Assembly: GCA_016234485.1 (NCBI GenBank)
Contig: JACRBL010000017.1
Span: 1 to 64,000 of the forward strand
DNA from: Chloroflexota bacterium
GTDB lineage: Bacteria; Chloroflexota; Anaerolineae; Anaerolineales; Villigracilaceae
DNA length: 64,000 bases
Direction: 5' to 3'
This document shows, one piece after another, positions 1 to 7,787 of the stretch; position 1 is the stretch's first letter, and every line of letters starts with the position of its first letter. Below the pieces are notes generated by a model that saw only the letters and a list, made by a program, of their open reading frames with translations, had not been told where the DNA came from and made no database searches. The position numbers and the translations under genes were made by a program.

Positions 1-329
1 AAGTCCTCGGCATGACCTCCGATGATCTCAAATCTGCCTTGCAAAGCGGACAGACCCTCGCAGAGATCGCCACCGAAAAAGGCGTAGACATCGCCGACGT
101 GCAGGCCGCCATCGAGGCTGTGCATCACGAAGAGATGCGCGCCCAGATCGAACAGGCCGTAACCGATGGCACGATGACGCAAGATAAAGCCGACTGGCTG
201 TTGGAAGGCCTCGACAAAGGCTACCTCAACGGCGGCCCCGGCTTCGGTCTCGGCTTTGGCCGCGGCGGACACGGCGGGCGTAACGGCACGAACCAGCCCG
301 CCTCCGACACGTCCACGACCACCCCGTAA
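1..329 (+). CDS. C-terminal part of a DUF2680-like secreted protein (5' end outside window)
   Basis: The frame is open from the first base, so the ATG at 12 is probably internal and the gene starts upstream. The visible 108 or so residues form a helical Glu/Ala/Gln-rich region whose pattern (ALQSGQTLAEIA, then VTDGTMTQDKADWLL) resembles the DUF2680/YckD-type repeats of small exported proteins. A glycine-rich stretch and a Ser/Thr tail ending in TSTTTP follow. No enzyme motif is seen. A strong terminator follows the stop codon. The function is unknown; the family link is by pattern only. Confidence 0.6.
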   Translation, partial: VLGMTSDDLKSALQSGQTLAEIATEKGVDIADVQAAIEAVHHEEMRAQIEQAVTDGTMTQDKADWLLEGLDKGYLNGGPGFGLGFGRGGHGGRNGTNQPASDTSTTTP

Positions 330-371
330 CGAGGTCAACATTCAAAAGAAAGGAGTCTCTATGAAACGAAA

Positions 372-406
372 CTGGCGAGGCGCATCAACGCCTCGCCAGT
401 TTTTTT
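372..406 (+). terminator. Rho-independent terminator
   Basis: An 11-bp perfect stem (CTGGCGAGGCG with its complement), a 6-nt loop and seven Ts. It ends the transcript of the partial gene at the left edge. The short reading frame running through it is not a gene. Confidence 0.9.
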
Positions 407-418
407 GTCGCAAGTGGG

Positions 419-1465
419 TTATCGACGCCGTGGCCGATCGCCAAGCGAACGTTCAAAGCCGTCCAGGTTGGCGCGTCCCTGCGGCATTTGGCCGCGGGCA
501 AATTGATTGGTGATCTCGCCAAATTTTGCGGTGAACTGGGTGAGATCCAGATTCGCGCCAGGTCCCGCTCCGCCGCCGCGTCCGCCAAATTGTTTGAAGC
601 CTTCCTGCGCGTTCGCGCCGAGTTGGGCCAGGTTCATCAATTCATCGCGCGAGAGTTTGTTGTCGCTCATGGCCGCCTTGGCCGCATCTATGAAATCGAA
701 TCCGCTTTGCAGGGCTGCGATCTTGTCGGTGGGAATGTTGTTCGGCTGGATTTGCGACATCTGGTCGAGGCGTCCCTGCTGGTCGGCGTGCAACACTTCG
801 ACCATATCCTGCGCCTGGTTCTTCAATTCCTGTGCGTGGGTCTGCGCGGTCTGCGCGGCGGATTCGAGCTGGTCTATGGTTTCCTGCGCGAGGGCCAGAC
901 CTTGCGAAAGCGTGGAACTGATCTCCTGCAAAGATTGGTCAATGGAACTGAGCGTAGAATTCATCTGCGTCAGTTGCGCCTCGATCCCGTTCAACTCCAC
1001 GATCATCTGGCTGGCAAGTTCGCCGTAGAGGGCATAGTATTGCGCCATCAGGTCTTCGACGTATTCCACATAATATTCGGCGTAGTAATAATATTCATAT
1101 ACGTACGCAACTTCTTCGGTGGTAACCGCGTCGTCAGAGGTGGTGGTGTACACCGCCGTGGTAGTGGACTCGGTGGCGGCCACAGCTTCCGCGACAGCCT
1201 CGTCAATTAACGCGGCCAATTCCTCCTCGGTCAGCGCGAGATAATCCACCGTGGGGCCGGGCGTGGGAGTGGCGGGCGCGGCGGACTGTGCGGCGGGCAT
1301 CCCCGTCAGCGCGGACGAGTTGACCGTGGCCTGCGCCAACGCCTGCGCGACCTGCGTCCCGGCCACGGCGGTGTTGACCGCGTCCGTTTGGGCCTGTCCG
1401 CCCATCGAGCAGGCCGCCAACAACGCGGCGAGGATCAAAATGACAAGCATGGAACGAATTTTCAT
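419..1465 (-). CDS. Secreted lipoprotein with Tyr-rich segment and coiled coil
   Basis: 348 aa. The ATG at 1465 is chosen over the longer frame because AAGGAG lies just upstream and a lipoprotein signal peptide begins there (MKIRSMLV, lipobox LLAAC). After an Ala/Thr/Pro-rich linker come a Tyr-rich patch (EYYYYAEYYVEYVEDLMAQYY, roughly residues 120-145) and a long heptad-like Gln/Leu/Ser region (SSIDQSLQEISSTL) that should form a coiled coil. The C-terminus is Gly-, Gln- and Arg-rich. It is probably anchored to the outer face of the membrane. I recognise no family. It is convergent with the gene at the left edge. Confidence 0.75.
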   Translation of the reverse strand: MKIRSMLVILILAALLAACSMGGQAQTDAVNTAVAGTQVAQALAQATVNSSALTGMPAAQSAAPATPTPGPTVDYLALTEEELAALIDEAVAEAVAATESTTTAVYTTTSDDAVTTEEVAYVYEYYYYAEYYVEYVEDLMAQYYALYGELASQMIVELNGIEAQLTQMNSTLSSIDQSLQEISSTLSQGLALAQETIDQLESAAQTAQTHAQELKNQAQDMVEVLHADQQGRLDQMSQIQPNNIPTDKIAALQSGFDFIDAAKAAMSDNKLSRDELMNLAQLGANAQEGFKQFGGRGGGAGPGANLDLTQFTAKFGEITNQFARGQMPQGRANLDGFERSLGDRPRRR

Positions 1466-1577
1466 GAGGGCTCCTTGGGTTGGGGGAAAGGATGGAAAAT
1501 ACAACGACACTTTTTTACCCTTAAAATCTGGCGCTGAACTTTAGAGAGAGCTTACAGTTATGGACATGGGATTTTAT

Positions 1578-1608
1578 AAAAAATCCCCGCCGATTGGCGA
1601 GGATTTTT
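1578..1608 (-). terminator. Terminator of tRNA-Val
   Basis: A 13-bp imperfect stem (AAAAATCC-CGCC type) around a GATT loop, followed on the minus strand by a T-rich run. It lies directly behind the tRNA. A/T runs flank both sides, so it may act in both directions. Confidence 0.8.
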
Positions 1609-1609
1609 G

Positions 1610-1683
1610 TGGGCGCTGAGGGACTCGAACCCCCGACATTCTCGGTGTAAGCGAGACGCTCTAACCAACTGAGCTAAGCGCCC
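1610..1683 (-). tRNA. tRNA-Val(UAC)
   Basis: A complete cloverleaf on the minus strand. The acceptor stem GGGCGCT pairs with AGCGCCC, the D arm contains AGCTCAGTTGGTTAGAGC, and the anticodon loop CTTACAC gives anticodon UAC. The T arm is GGGGGTTCGAGTCCC and the discriminator is A. CCA is not encoded. It has its own promoter and terminator. Confidence 0.97.
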
Positions 1684-1691
1684 GTGCCGCC

Positions 1692-1721
1692 ATTATACAG
1701 TTGAAGGTTGCAGGTTGGCAA
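1692..1721 (-). promoter_or_regulatory. Promoter of tRNA-Val
   Basis: A perfect TATAAT (plus-strand 1692-1697) lies 8 bp upstream of the tRNA 5' end, with TTGCCA 18 bp further up (1716-1721). The -35 overlaps a small Thr/Cys-free spacer repeat made of GTTGAAGGTTGCAGGTTGG-like units. Confidence 0.65.
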
Positions 1722-1778
1722 GTTGCAGATTACACTTGCCCGCGACGTTCGACTTTCGACATTCAACTGGAGTTTCTC

Positions 1779-2543
1779 ATGCGTTTCGTTCGTTTCCAAA
1801 AACAAGATGATTTGCCGCGCTTCGGCTGGTTGCACGAAGACAAGATCGGAGAGATCGAGGGCGATCTCTTCGGCGCGTACAAGCGCCTCAAGGCCGAGAT
1901 TCCGCTCAAGGATGCGCGCTTGCTGGCGCCGTCCACGCCGAGCAAGATCGTGTGCGTGGGCCGCAATTATGTGGAACACGCCAAAGAGTTGGGCAACGAA
2001 GTTCCCAAAGTGCCGCTCATTTTCCTCAAGCCGCCTTCCTCGGTCATCGCTCCGGGGGAGGTCATCCTCCTGCCGCCTCAGTCCGCCCAAATCGAGCATG
2101 AAGCGGAATTGGTGGTCGTCATCGGGAAACGCGGACGCAACGTCACCACCGAGTCGGCGCGGGACTTGATCCTGGGCTACACCATCGGCAACGACGTCAC
2201 CGCCCGCGACTTGCAAAAGACCGACGGCCAGTGGACGCGCGCCAAGGGCTTCGACACGTTCTGTCCCTTCGGCCCGTGGATTGACACCGACTTCAACCCC
2301 GCTGACGCGCTCATCACCTGCCGCGTCAACGGGCAGATGCGCCAGCTCGCGTCCACGCGCGATATGGTCTTTAACATCGGCGTGTTGATAGCTTACATCA
2401 CCTCGGTGATGACGCTCGAACCCGGCGACTTGATCTTCACTGGCACGCCCGCGGGCGTGAGTCAGTTAAATCACGGCGACACGGTGGAAGTGGAAATTGA
2501 CGGGCTGGGACTTTTGAGCAACCCCGTGAAGACCGGCCAATAG
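1779..2543 (+). CDS. Fumarylacetoacetate hydrolase (FAH) family protein
   Basis: 254 aa. The start at MRFVRFQ is preferred over an upstream in-frame ATG, because the upstream part only translates a spacer repeat and GGAG lies before 1779. A short N-terminal domain is followed by the FAH fold. Metal-binding acids are in EHEAELVVVIGK and the conserved GYTIGNDVTARDLQ follows, as does the family motif LEPGDLIFTGTPAGVS. The family includes hydrolases, decarboxylases and isomerases that act on 2-oxo acids and oxaloacetate using Mg2+. The substrate cannot be told from sequence. It is followed after 2 bp by the YbaK gene, so the two are probably co-transcribed. Confidence 0.9.
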   Translation: MRFVRFQKQDDLPRFGWLHEDKIGEIEGDLFGAYKRLKAEIPLKDARLLAPSTPSKIVCVGRNYVEHAKELGNEVPKVPLIFLKPPSSVIAPGEVILLPPQSAQIEHEAELVVVIGKRGRNVTTESARDLILGYTIGNDVTARDLQKTDGQWTRAKGFDTFCPFGPWIDTDFNPADALITCRVNGQMRQLASTRDMVFNIGVLIAYITSVMTLEPGDLIFTGTPAGVSQLNHGDTVEVEIDGLGLLSNPVKTGQ

Positions 2544-2545
2544 AT

Positions 2546-3040
2546 ATGCCCAACCTGCCCGCGCACGATCATCTCGACCGACTCGGCCTCCCCTACCAGG
2601 CGGTGGATTTTCCCACCGAAATCGAAAAGGGCGCGGCTTCGGTAGCGCACGCGTTGGGCTTTCGCGAACGCCAAATGGTGAAGACGCTCATCTTCCAAGT
2701 GGATACGGGTGAACGTCTCCTCGTGATGGTGGGCGGGGACCAGAACATCGTTTCGGGCAACTTGAAAAAAGCCGCGGGCTCACGCAACATCCAGATGGCG
2801 AGCGCCGAGGCTGTGCAGGCCGCGACGGGATACGTAATCGGTTCGATCCCGCCCTTCTCGTGGCAGGCTCCCGGCTTTCGGTCGTTTTTGGAAGCGTCAT
2901 TAATGGAAGAATCCATCCTCGGCGTTGGCACAGGCCAGTGGGGACGCGAAATTCTGATCGCGCCGTCGGACCTGGTCCGCGCGAGTGGGGCGGCGATCGT
3001 CAACTTGACCGACCGCGAAAAGCCTGTATTTTTGGAGTAA
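2546..3040 (+). CDS. YbaK/EbsC-family aminoacyl-tRNA deacylase
   Basis: 164 aa, full length for the family. It starts 2 bp after the FAH stop. Family patterns are AVDFPTEIEKGAASVAHALG at the N-terminus, the catalytic-Lys region RQMVKTLIFQ, VMVGGDQNIVSGNLKKAAG, and the loop ATGYVIGSIPPFSW. Members hydrolyse mischarged tRNAs, typically Cys-tRNA(Pro), in trans. No DNA- or tRNA-binding extension is fused. The exact tRNA specificity is not visible. Confidence 0.9.
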   Translation: MPNLPAHDHLDRLGLPYQAVDFPTEIEKGAASVAHALGFRERQMVKTLIFQVDTGERLLVMVGGDQNIVSGNLKKAAGSRNIQMASAEAVQAATGYVIGSIPPFSWQAPGFRSFLEASLMEESILGVGTGQWGREILIAPSDLVRASGAAIVNLTDREKPVFLE

Positions 3041-3067
3041 AAAAAGAAATCCTTTACGCGTTTCGCG

Positions 3068-3076
3068 TGTTATACT
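3068..3076 (+). promoter_or_regulatory. Extended -10 element upstream of the RRM gene
   Basis: TGTTATACT fits an extended -10 (TGnTATAAT). No good -35 is visible. It would give a 5' leader of roughly 90 nt ahead of the RNA-binding protein, a length common for cold-regulated RRM genes. Confidence 0.4.
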
Positions 3077-3170
3077 TTACGTATTGTCAACCGGGGTTTG
3101 GCTGATTCTCGCAGAGGTCATCGAACGCCTGGATTTTGAAGGCCTGTAAAAAGGCAATCTGAGGAGAACT

Positions 3171-3533
3171 ATGGAATCGAAGTTGTACGTTGGCAACCTG
3201 CCCTACTCGGCCACTGAGGAAGAGCTGAAAACGCTATTCGGGCAGGCAGGCACGGTGACCTCCGTCGCCATTATCAAAGACCGTGAGACGGGCCGCTCGA
3301 AGGGTTTCGCCTTCATCGAGATGAGTTCGTCAGACGAGGCGCAGAAGGCCATCAACATGTTGACCGGTCACATGTTGGGCGGACGTGATCTGCGCGTCAG
3401 CATTGCCCGTCCGAAGGAAGAAGGCGGTGGCGGCGGTCGTTCGTTCGGCAATCGCGGCGGAGGCTACGGCAACCGCGGCGGAGGCCGGGGTGATCGAGGC
3501 GATCGGGGCGACAATCGCCGTCGCGATTACTAA
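3171..3533 (+). CDS. Small RRM-type RNA-binding protein with RGG tail
   Basis: 120 aa. One RRM (residues 3-80) has RNP2 LYVGNL and RNP1 KGFAFIEM, plus the conserved GHMLGGRDLRV end. The tail is glycine/arginine rich (repeats of NRGGG and GDRG). This single RRM plus RGG architecture matches bacterial Rbp proteins of cyanobacteria and Chloroflexota, which bind single-stranded RNA and are often cold-induced. AGGAGAACT precedes the ATG. It is a monocistronic unit closed by a strong terminator. Confidence 0.95.
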   Translation: MESKLYVGNLPYSATEEELKTLFGQAGTVTSVAIIKDRETGRSKGFAFIEMSSSDEAQKAINMLTGHMLGGRDLRVSIARPKEEGGGGGRSFGNRGGGYGNRGGGRGDRGDRGDNRRRDY

Positions 3534-3552
3534 AAATACATCAACATCAAAA

Positions 3553-3582
3553 AATCTCCAGCCGTGTGGCTGGAGATTTTTT
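3553..3582 (+). terminator. Terminator of the RRM gene
   Basis: An 11-bp perfect stem (AATCTCCAGCC) with a GTGT loop and six Ts. A-tracts on the other arm make it potentially bidirectional. Confidence 0.9.
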
Positions 3583-3631
3583 GATCCAATCGCCGCGCGT
3601 CATTTAATGACATTTGTCGGGGGATTGCTGG

Positions 3632-3660
3632 TTGCGCGCGGAGGCAAAAAACGGTAAGAT
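3632..3660 (+). promoter_or_regulatory. Putative promoter of the leader peptide and aminotransferase
   Basis: TTGCGC (3632-3637), a 17-bp spacer and TAAGAT (3655-3660). Transcription would start near 3667, a few bases before the leader ATG at 3671. Confidence 0.5.
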
Positions 3661-3670
3661 TAGGTTGTCT

Positions 3671-3736
3671 ATGATACACACGCTTCTTATCCTGGACCTT
3701 CTGGCAATTTCATGCCAACAATCAGCATCGGCCTGA
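3671..3736 (+). CDS. Candidate leader peptide rich in Leu and Ile
   Basis: 21 codons: MIHTLLILDLLAISCQQSASA. Five Leu and three Ile make up 8 of 21 residues, clustered at positions 5-13. Its stop codon lies inside the left arm of a strong hairpin (3730-3763) that precedes an aminotransferase gene. This is the arrangement of amino-acid attenuators such as those of ilv and leu operons. No strong ribosome binding site is seen (only TAGG 6-9 nt upstream), so translation is inferred. Too short to be found by routine ORF calling. Confidence 0.5.
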   Translation: MIHTLLILDLLAISCQQSASA

Positions 3737-3770
3737 TGGGTGACGCATAACACCTGTCAGGCCTTTCTTA
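3730..3770 (+). promoter_or_regulatory. Terminator-like hairpin, candidate attenuator
   Basis: GGCCTGA (3730-3736) and GGTG (3739-3742) pair with CACC and TCAGGCC (3751-3763), leaving a TG/TG internal loop, followed by TTTCTTATT. Upstream TGGCA/TGCCA (3702-3717) forms a smaller hairpin, and ATCAG (3721-3725) could pair with CTGAT (3733-3737), which would break the terminator arm. A further hairpin CCGCAAG/CTTGCGG (3777-3795) stands just before the AAAAGGAG of the aminotransferase. Confidence 0.5.
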
Positions 3771-3814
3771 TTAAAACCGCAAGACAACCTTGCGGTACAA
3801 CAAAAGGAGTTTGA

Positions 3815-5056
3815 ATGCAAACACCCTGGGAATACCGCTATGCTCACCGCACGCAAAGAATGGGCAGTTCCGTCATACGCGAATTGCTCAAATTAACCGA
3901 GCAACCGGATATTATTTCCTTCGCGGGGGGCTTGCCCGCGCCCGATGTCTTCCCCGTCAAAGAGTTTCAAAAAGCCTGCAACGCCGTCCTGGAACAACAC
4001 GGCGCGCAGGCCTTGCAATATAGTACCACCGAGGGCTACCGTCCCTTGCGCGAGATGATCGCGCGTCACACCGCGCGCTACGCGGTGGAAGTGACCGCCG
4101 ACAACATCCTCATCACCTCAGGCTCGCAACAAGCCCTGGACTTCATCGGGCGTCTGTTCATCAACCGCGGCGACTACATCCTGGTGGAATCGCCCACCTA
4201 CCTCGGCGCGCTCCAGGCTTGGAACGCGTACGGCGCACAATACATTTCCGTGCCGATGGACGAACACGGCATGATTGTGGACGAACTGGAAGCGGCCCTG
4301 CGTGTCGGCCCCAAATTCATCTACGTCCTGCCCAACTTCCAGAACCCAAGCGGATCCACGCTCAGCCTCGAGCGCAGGAAGAAACTCGTCGAACTCGCGG
4401 ACAAGTACGGCGTCCCCATCGTGGAGGACGATCCGTATGGACAGTTACGCTACGAGGGCGATCACATTCCCTCCGTCGTCGCGCTCGATAGCGAATTCCG
4501 CGGCCCGAACGGCGGACATTACAGAGGCAACGTCATCTACCTCAGCACCTTCTCCAAACTGCTGGCGCCCGGGCTTCGGCTGGCCTGGGTCATCGCGCCG
4601 CCCGAAGTGATTCGAAGACTCGTCATGGCAAAACAGGCCGCCGATTTGCACACGGCCTCCTTCAATCAATATGTCGCGCACGAAGTCGCGAACGATGGCT
4701 TCCTTGATGAACACGTCAAATACATTCGACAGGTATACAAGGAACGCCGCGACACCATGCTCGAAATGATGGAAGAAATGTTCCCGCCCGAAATGCGCTG
4801 GACTCACCCGCTGGGGGGCATGTTCCTGTGGGGCATCATGCCTGAAGGCACAGACGCCGCCGACGCGCTCAAGGTCGCCATCGAACGCAAAGTGGCCTTC
4901 GTGCCGGGCGCGGCCTTCCACGCCAACGGCGGCGGCGCGAACACCATGAGAATCAACTTCTCCTACTCCACACCCGCCACCATCCGCGAAGGCATCACCC
5001 GCATGGGCACGGTGTTGAAAGAGTTGTTGCACAAAAATGGGAATGGGCATAAGTAA
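3815..5056 (+). CDS. PLP-dependent class I/II aminotransferase (LysN/2-aminoadipate type)
   Basis: 413 aa, fold type I. Motifs are ISFAGGLPAPDVFP near the N-terminus, LPNFQNPSG, VEDDPYGQLRY (Asp that holds the PLP nitrogen), and STFSKLLAPGLRLAW with the PLP Schiff-base Lys. C-terminal MRINFSY supplies the carboxylate-binding Arg. Family relatives transaminate 2-aminoadipate, Leu and aromatic amino acids. The Leu/Ile-rich leader peptide upstream suggests control by branched-chain amino acids and so a role in their metabolism, which is inference. AAAAGGAG lies 6 nt before the ATG. There is no helix-turn-helix domain, so it is not a MocR regulator. Confidence 0.92.
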   Translation: MQTPWEYRYAHRTQRMGSSVIRELLKLTEQPDIISFAGGLPAPDVFPVKEFQKACNAVLEQHGAQALQYSTTEGYRPLREMIARHTARYAVEVTADNILITSGSQQALDFIGRLFINRGDYILVESPTYLGALQAWNAYGAQYISVPMDEHGMIVDELEAALRVGPKFIYVLPNFQNPSGSTLSLERRKKLVELADKYGVPIVEDDPYGQLRYEGDHIPSVVALDSEFRGPNGGHYRGNVIYLSTFSKLLAPGLRLAWVIAPPEVIRRLVMAKQAADLHTASFNQYVAHEVANDGFLDEHVKYIRQVYKERRDTMLEMMEEMFPPEMRWTHPLGGMFLWGIMPEGTDAADALKVAIERKVAFVPGAAFHANGGGANTMRINFSYSTPATIREGITRMGTVLKELLHKNGNGHK

Positions 5057-5061
5057 CATCG

Positions 5062-5119
5062 CATGGAATCTGGAAGTTCTACTTCCAGAACGCCCAAAGT
5101 AGAACTTTGGGAATCCATT
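5062..5119 (+). repeat. Double-hairpin palindromic repeat
   Basis: Two adjacent perfect hairpins, CTGGAAGT-TCT-ACTTCCAG (5069-5087) and CCCAAAGT-AGA-ACTTTGGG (5093-5111), enclosed by outer TGGAAT/ATTCCA-like arms. One of many small palindromic elements in the gaps of this window. Confidence 0.8.
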
Positions 5120-5125
5120 CACTGC

Positions 5126-5161
5126 AAAAAGTCAGGGCGCCTCACAACGAGTCGCCCTGAC
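5126..5161 (-). terminator. Terminator of the malic enzyme transcript
   Basis: Stem GTCAGGGCG/CGCCCTGAC followed on the minus strand by TTTTTG. It lies about 50 bp behind the malic enzyme stop codon. Confidence 0.7.
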
Positions 5162-5208
5162 TGCTCTCTGCTCTCTGCTCTCTGTTCTCTGTTCTCTACT
5201 CTCTCCCC
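5161..5208. repeat. Degenerate tandem repeat, 7-bp unit
   Basis: About six copies of a CTCTCTG/CTCTGTT-like unit between the terminator and the malic enzyme stop. The units drift and there are no spacers, so it is a microsatellite-like array and not CRISPR. Confidence 0.8.
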
Positions 5209-6558
5209 CTAATCATCCACATACGGCACATACTCGGCCCGCGCGATGCCCTGCTTGATGGCCGTCTCAGCCACGGCGCGCGCCACCGCGCGATGCACCT
5301 TTTTATCGAGCGGACTCGGAACCAGCTCGCCGGGCGGTGTCATCGCGGCGATCGTCTCGGCCGCGGCCAGCAACATTTCGTGCGTGATGCGCGGAGCGTG
5401 CGCGTCCACGGCGCCGCGAAAGATGCCGGGGAAGCCCAACACATTGTTGACCGATTTCCCGTCCGCGGCAAAGGCCGCGCCGCGCGCGAGCGCCACTTCG
5501 GGATCAATCTCCGCGTTCGGATTCGACAACGCCAAAATGATCTGTCCCTCGCGCACCATTTCCGGGCGGATGAGTCCCGCCGCGCCCGTCGTCGCGATAA
5601 CGATATCAGCCTGCGCCATGATCTCGCTCAGGCTGGACCCGCGTCCGCCCGCGGCTTCGAAGCGCGTCATCGCCGCCGACGACAAATCCGCGCCGAGGAC
5701 GGGATTGCCCGTCAGCCGCATCAACATCACGCCGATGGCGTAGCCCGCCGCGCCCAGTCCGATCTGACCGATGACCGCGTGATGGAGGTCGCGTCCCGTC
5801 TCGCGCGCGGCCACCATCAGCGCGGCCGTCGAGACGACCGCCGTCCCGTGCTGGTCGTCGTGCATCACGGGGATGTCGAGCGCGGCCTGCAATTTCTCCT
5901 CGATCTCAAAACAGCGCGGCGCGGAAATGTCTTCGAGTTGAATCGCGGCGAAGGTGGGAGAAATGGCCTTCACCGCCGCGATGATCTCATCGGGGTCTTT
6001 CGTGTTCAATAAAATCGGCACGCCCGAAAGCCCCACCAGCGATTCCATCAACATGGCTTTGCCTTCCATCACGGGCATGCCCGCCAGCGGGCCGATGTCG
6101 CCGAGGCCCAGCACCGCCGTCCCGTCGGTGACGATGGCGACCATGTGGCTGATGCTGGTGTACGTCCACGCCAGCGACGGGTCCGCCGCGATCTTGCGGC
6201 ACACGTCCGCTACGCCCGGTGTGTAGACGCGCCGCAACGTGGACAGCGAATCAATCGGGTAGCGCGAGCGAATCGCGATCTTGCCTTTTTGATGCAACTC
6301 CAGCACCTCGTCGCGCACCTGCAAAATTTTCGTCCCGTCGTTGACGCGCATGGCTTCGACGATGCGTTCCACGTGCGCCTCGTCCTCCGCATAGATGGTG
6401 AGATCGCGCACGACATTTTGCGAAGTCTCGGTCAACATTTCGATGCCGCCGATGTTGCCTCCGGCTTCCGAGATGGCGGTCAATAAATTGGCGAGCACGC
6501 CGCGCGCCTGCGAGTTGCGGACGCGCACCGTGCGCATGATTTTTCGTTCCCAGGCCAT
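5209..6558 (-). CDS. NAD-dependent malic enzyme with N-terminal ACT domain
   Basis: 449 aa. An N-terminal ACT domain (residues 8-80, [19 protein letters not shown]) is followed by the malic enzyme N-domain ([38 protein letters not shown]) and the NAD-binding domain (GLGAAGYA). It converts malate to pyruvate and CO2 with reduction of NAD(P). ACT-fused forms are common in Gram-positive bacteria and Chloroflexota and suggest allosteric control by a small ligand. AAGGAA precedes the ATG. It is last in the minus-strand run but separated from the YhfC-like gene by a terminator, so it is probably its own transcript. Confidence 0.95.
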   Translation of the reverse strand: MAWERKIMRTVRVRNSQARGVLANLLTAISEAGGNIGGIEMLTETSQNVVRDLTIYAEDEAHVERIVEAMRVNDGTKILQVRDEVLELHQKGKIAIRSRYPIDSLSTLRRVYTPGVADVCRKIAADPSLAWTYTSISHMVAIVTDGTAVLGLGDIGPLAGMPVMEGKAMLMESLVGLSGVPILLNTKDPDEIIAAVKAISPTFAAIQLEDISAPRCFEIEEKLQAALDIPVMHDDQHGTAVVSTAALMVAARETGRDLHHAVIGQIGLGAAGYAIGVMLMRLTGNPVLGADLSSAAMTRFEAAGGRGSSLSEIMAQADIVIATTGAAGLIRPEMVREGQIILALSNPNAEIDPEVALARGAAFAADGKSVNNVLGFPGIFRGAVDAHAPRITHEMLLAAAETIAAMTPPGELVPSPLDKKVHRAVARAVAETAIKQGIARAEYVPYVDD

Positions 6559-6620
6559 TAATTCCTTCTTTCTCTCTTTGAAGAGGGGATGGGGTGAATG
6601 GATTTTATCGCAAATGGAAA

Positions 6621-6652
6621 AAAGAAAAGTCCCCGCGCAATGCGAGGACTTT
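6621..6652 (-). terminator. Terminator between the YhfC-like gene and malic enzyme
   Basis: On the minus strand an 11-bp stem (AAAGTCCTCGC with one mismatch) around an ATTGC loop is followed by TTTTCTTTTTT. It ends the ABC/YhfC operon. Confidence 0.85.
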
Positions 6653-6685
6653 CAATTGGACGATTTAAGTATTTGTATAGACAAA

Positions 6686-7516
6686 TTATCCAACAACAGA
6701 TGAAGGCGACTTAACCGCATTCGCATCATCCTGGACTTCGGGCGGATTCTGCTCCCCGAACTTTTTCCTCAGCCCAAACAGAATCGCGAGACTGATGAGC
6801 GCCATCACCGCGACGATCCCCTCCACGCCGAGCGCGCCGATGAGAGGCATCGTATACACCGCGACCGCGTCCACGAGCGAGTGCCACAACACGGCCAGCC
6901 AGAACCAAAGCGGCTTTTTGTTTGCGATGCCATACAGCACCATCATGGAAAGCGCGATGTGCAATGTGATCGCAAAGATGCGTTCCACGAATCCCAACAG
7001 GCCCACGTACGCGGGAGATGCCCAGAACGCGTCCACTTGTTGTTGCGCCGCCGCCAATTGCTCCGCGGGAATCCCCATCATGGACATATCCACATTTCTC
7101 AACACGATCATGTTGATAATTGTGAAGACGCTCATCAGGCCGAGAAAGAAGGCCTCCACGCCGCCATGTCCCGCGCCGACCAACACACCTTCGTTCCAAG
7201 TACGGTTCTTCTTAAGGAAGAACTTGAATAGAACCCAGCGCGAGGTCTCTTCAAAGACGCCTGCCGCCAAACCGAGGAAGACGGCATTGAAGGCTGTGGC
7301 CCAAGCCGCGGGCGGAGACGGAAGCGTCCCGTTGTTGAAGAGCCCGGTCATCCCAACGAGGAATGGGATGTGAAGAATTTGCGAGGCAATGAAGGTGGCC
7401 GCGCCTGCGAAGAAGAGTTTCCACGAAAGTTTAAATTTTCGCGTCAACCAAAAACCGAGCAGAATTGGCAATACGATCATGCCAAGAATGCTAATGCTGG
7501 ATGTAATGATGATCAT
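6686..7516 (-). CDS. YhfC/PrsW-like intramembrane protease family protein
   Basis: 276 aa, about eight membrane helices. Conserved motifs within helices are FEETSRWVLF, GAGHGGVEAFFLG and LWHSLVDA: paired Glu and His residues as in the YhfC and CPBP/PrsW families, which are putative membrane metalloproteases. The N-terminus is membrane bound from residue 5. A clear AAGGAGA lies before the ATG. It is downstream of DUF4177 and the ABC exporter, so it may share their transcript. Protease activity is inferred from the family; no substrate can be proposed. Confidence 0.8.
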   Translation of the reverse strand: MIIITSSISILGMIVLPILLGFWLTRKFKLSWKLFFAGAATFIASQILHIPFLVGMTGLFNNGTLPSPPAAWATAFNAVFLGLAAGVFEETSRWVLFKFFLKKNRTWNEGVLVGAGHGGVEAFFLGLMSVFTIINMIVLRNVDMSMMGIPAEQLAAAQQQVDAFWASPAYVGLLGFVERIFAITLHIALSMMVLYGIANKKPLWFWLAVLWHSLVDAVAVYTMPLIGALGVEGIVAVMALISLAILFGLRKKFGEQNPPEVQDDANAVKSPSSVVG

Positions 7517-7538
7517 TCATTCTCCTTCGATATTGTGT

Positions 7539-7556
7539 CGCAAGATTAATCTTGCG
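7539..7556. repeat. 18-bp perfect palindrome
   Basis: CGCAAGATTAATCTTGCG directly behind the DUF4177 stop codon. The same arm (CGCAAG...CTTGCGTTA) recurs at 23598-23622, so both belong to one repeat family. Confidence 0.8.
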
Positions 7557-7778
7557 TTACTGTGGCATGGATCGCTCGCGGCGCGTGGTGCGCGACAACG
7601 GGCGTTTGGCGATGACGTTGATCTTGTTGGCGTTCTCCAGAATGTGCGTGGACACAACTTCCCAGCCGTCCATGCCCCATTCGTTGAGCAGTTCCTCCAA
7701 CTCGTCCGCGGGGACTCCTTTGAAGAAGCCGCCAACGGTTTGGACGCGGTATTCCCATTTTTGCATTTCTTCAGCCAT
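7557..7778 (-). CDS. DUF4177 small protein
   Basis: 73 aa. The first 55 residues (KWEYRVQTVGG, LNEWGMDGWEVVSTH, KINVIAKRPL) are the whole DUF4177 domain, a small alpha/beta protein of unknown role common next to membrane proteins. The basic C-terminal tail partly overlaps the start of an 18-bp palindrome. It lies 9 bp downstream of the ABC permease. Confidence 0.85.
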   Translation of the reverse strand: MAEEMQKWEYRVQTVGGFFKGVPADELEELLNEWGMDGWEVVSTHILENANKINVIAKRPLSRTTRRERSMPQ

Positions 7779-7787
7779 TTCAGCCTC

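Noticed and set aside
5161-5208. CRISPR-like array
   Set aside because: Units are only 7 bp and contiguous with no spacers; no cas gene in the window.
6368-6381. Possible third parS-like site GTTCCACGTGCGCC in the malic enzyme gene
   Set aside because: Only the left half fits; two fixed positions of the right half are wrong, and the sequence is explained by the coding of a conserved protein segment.
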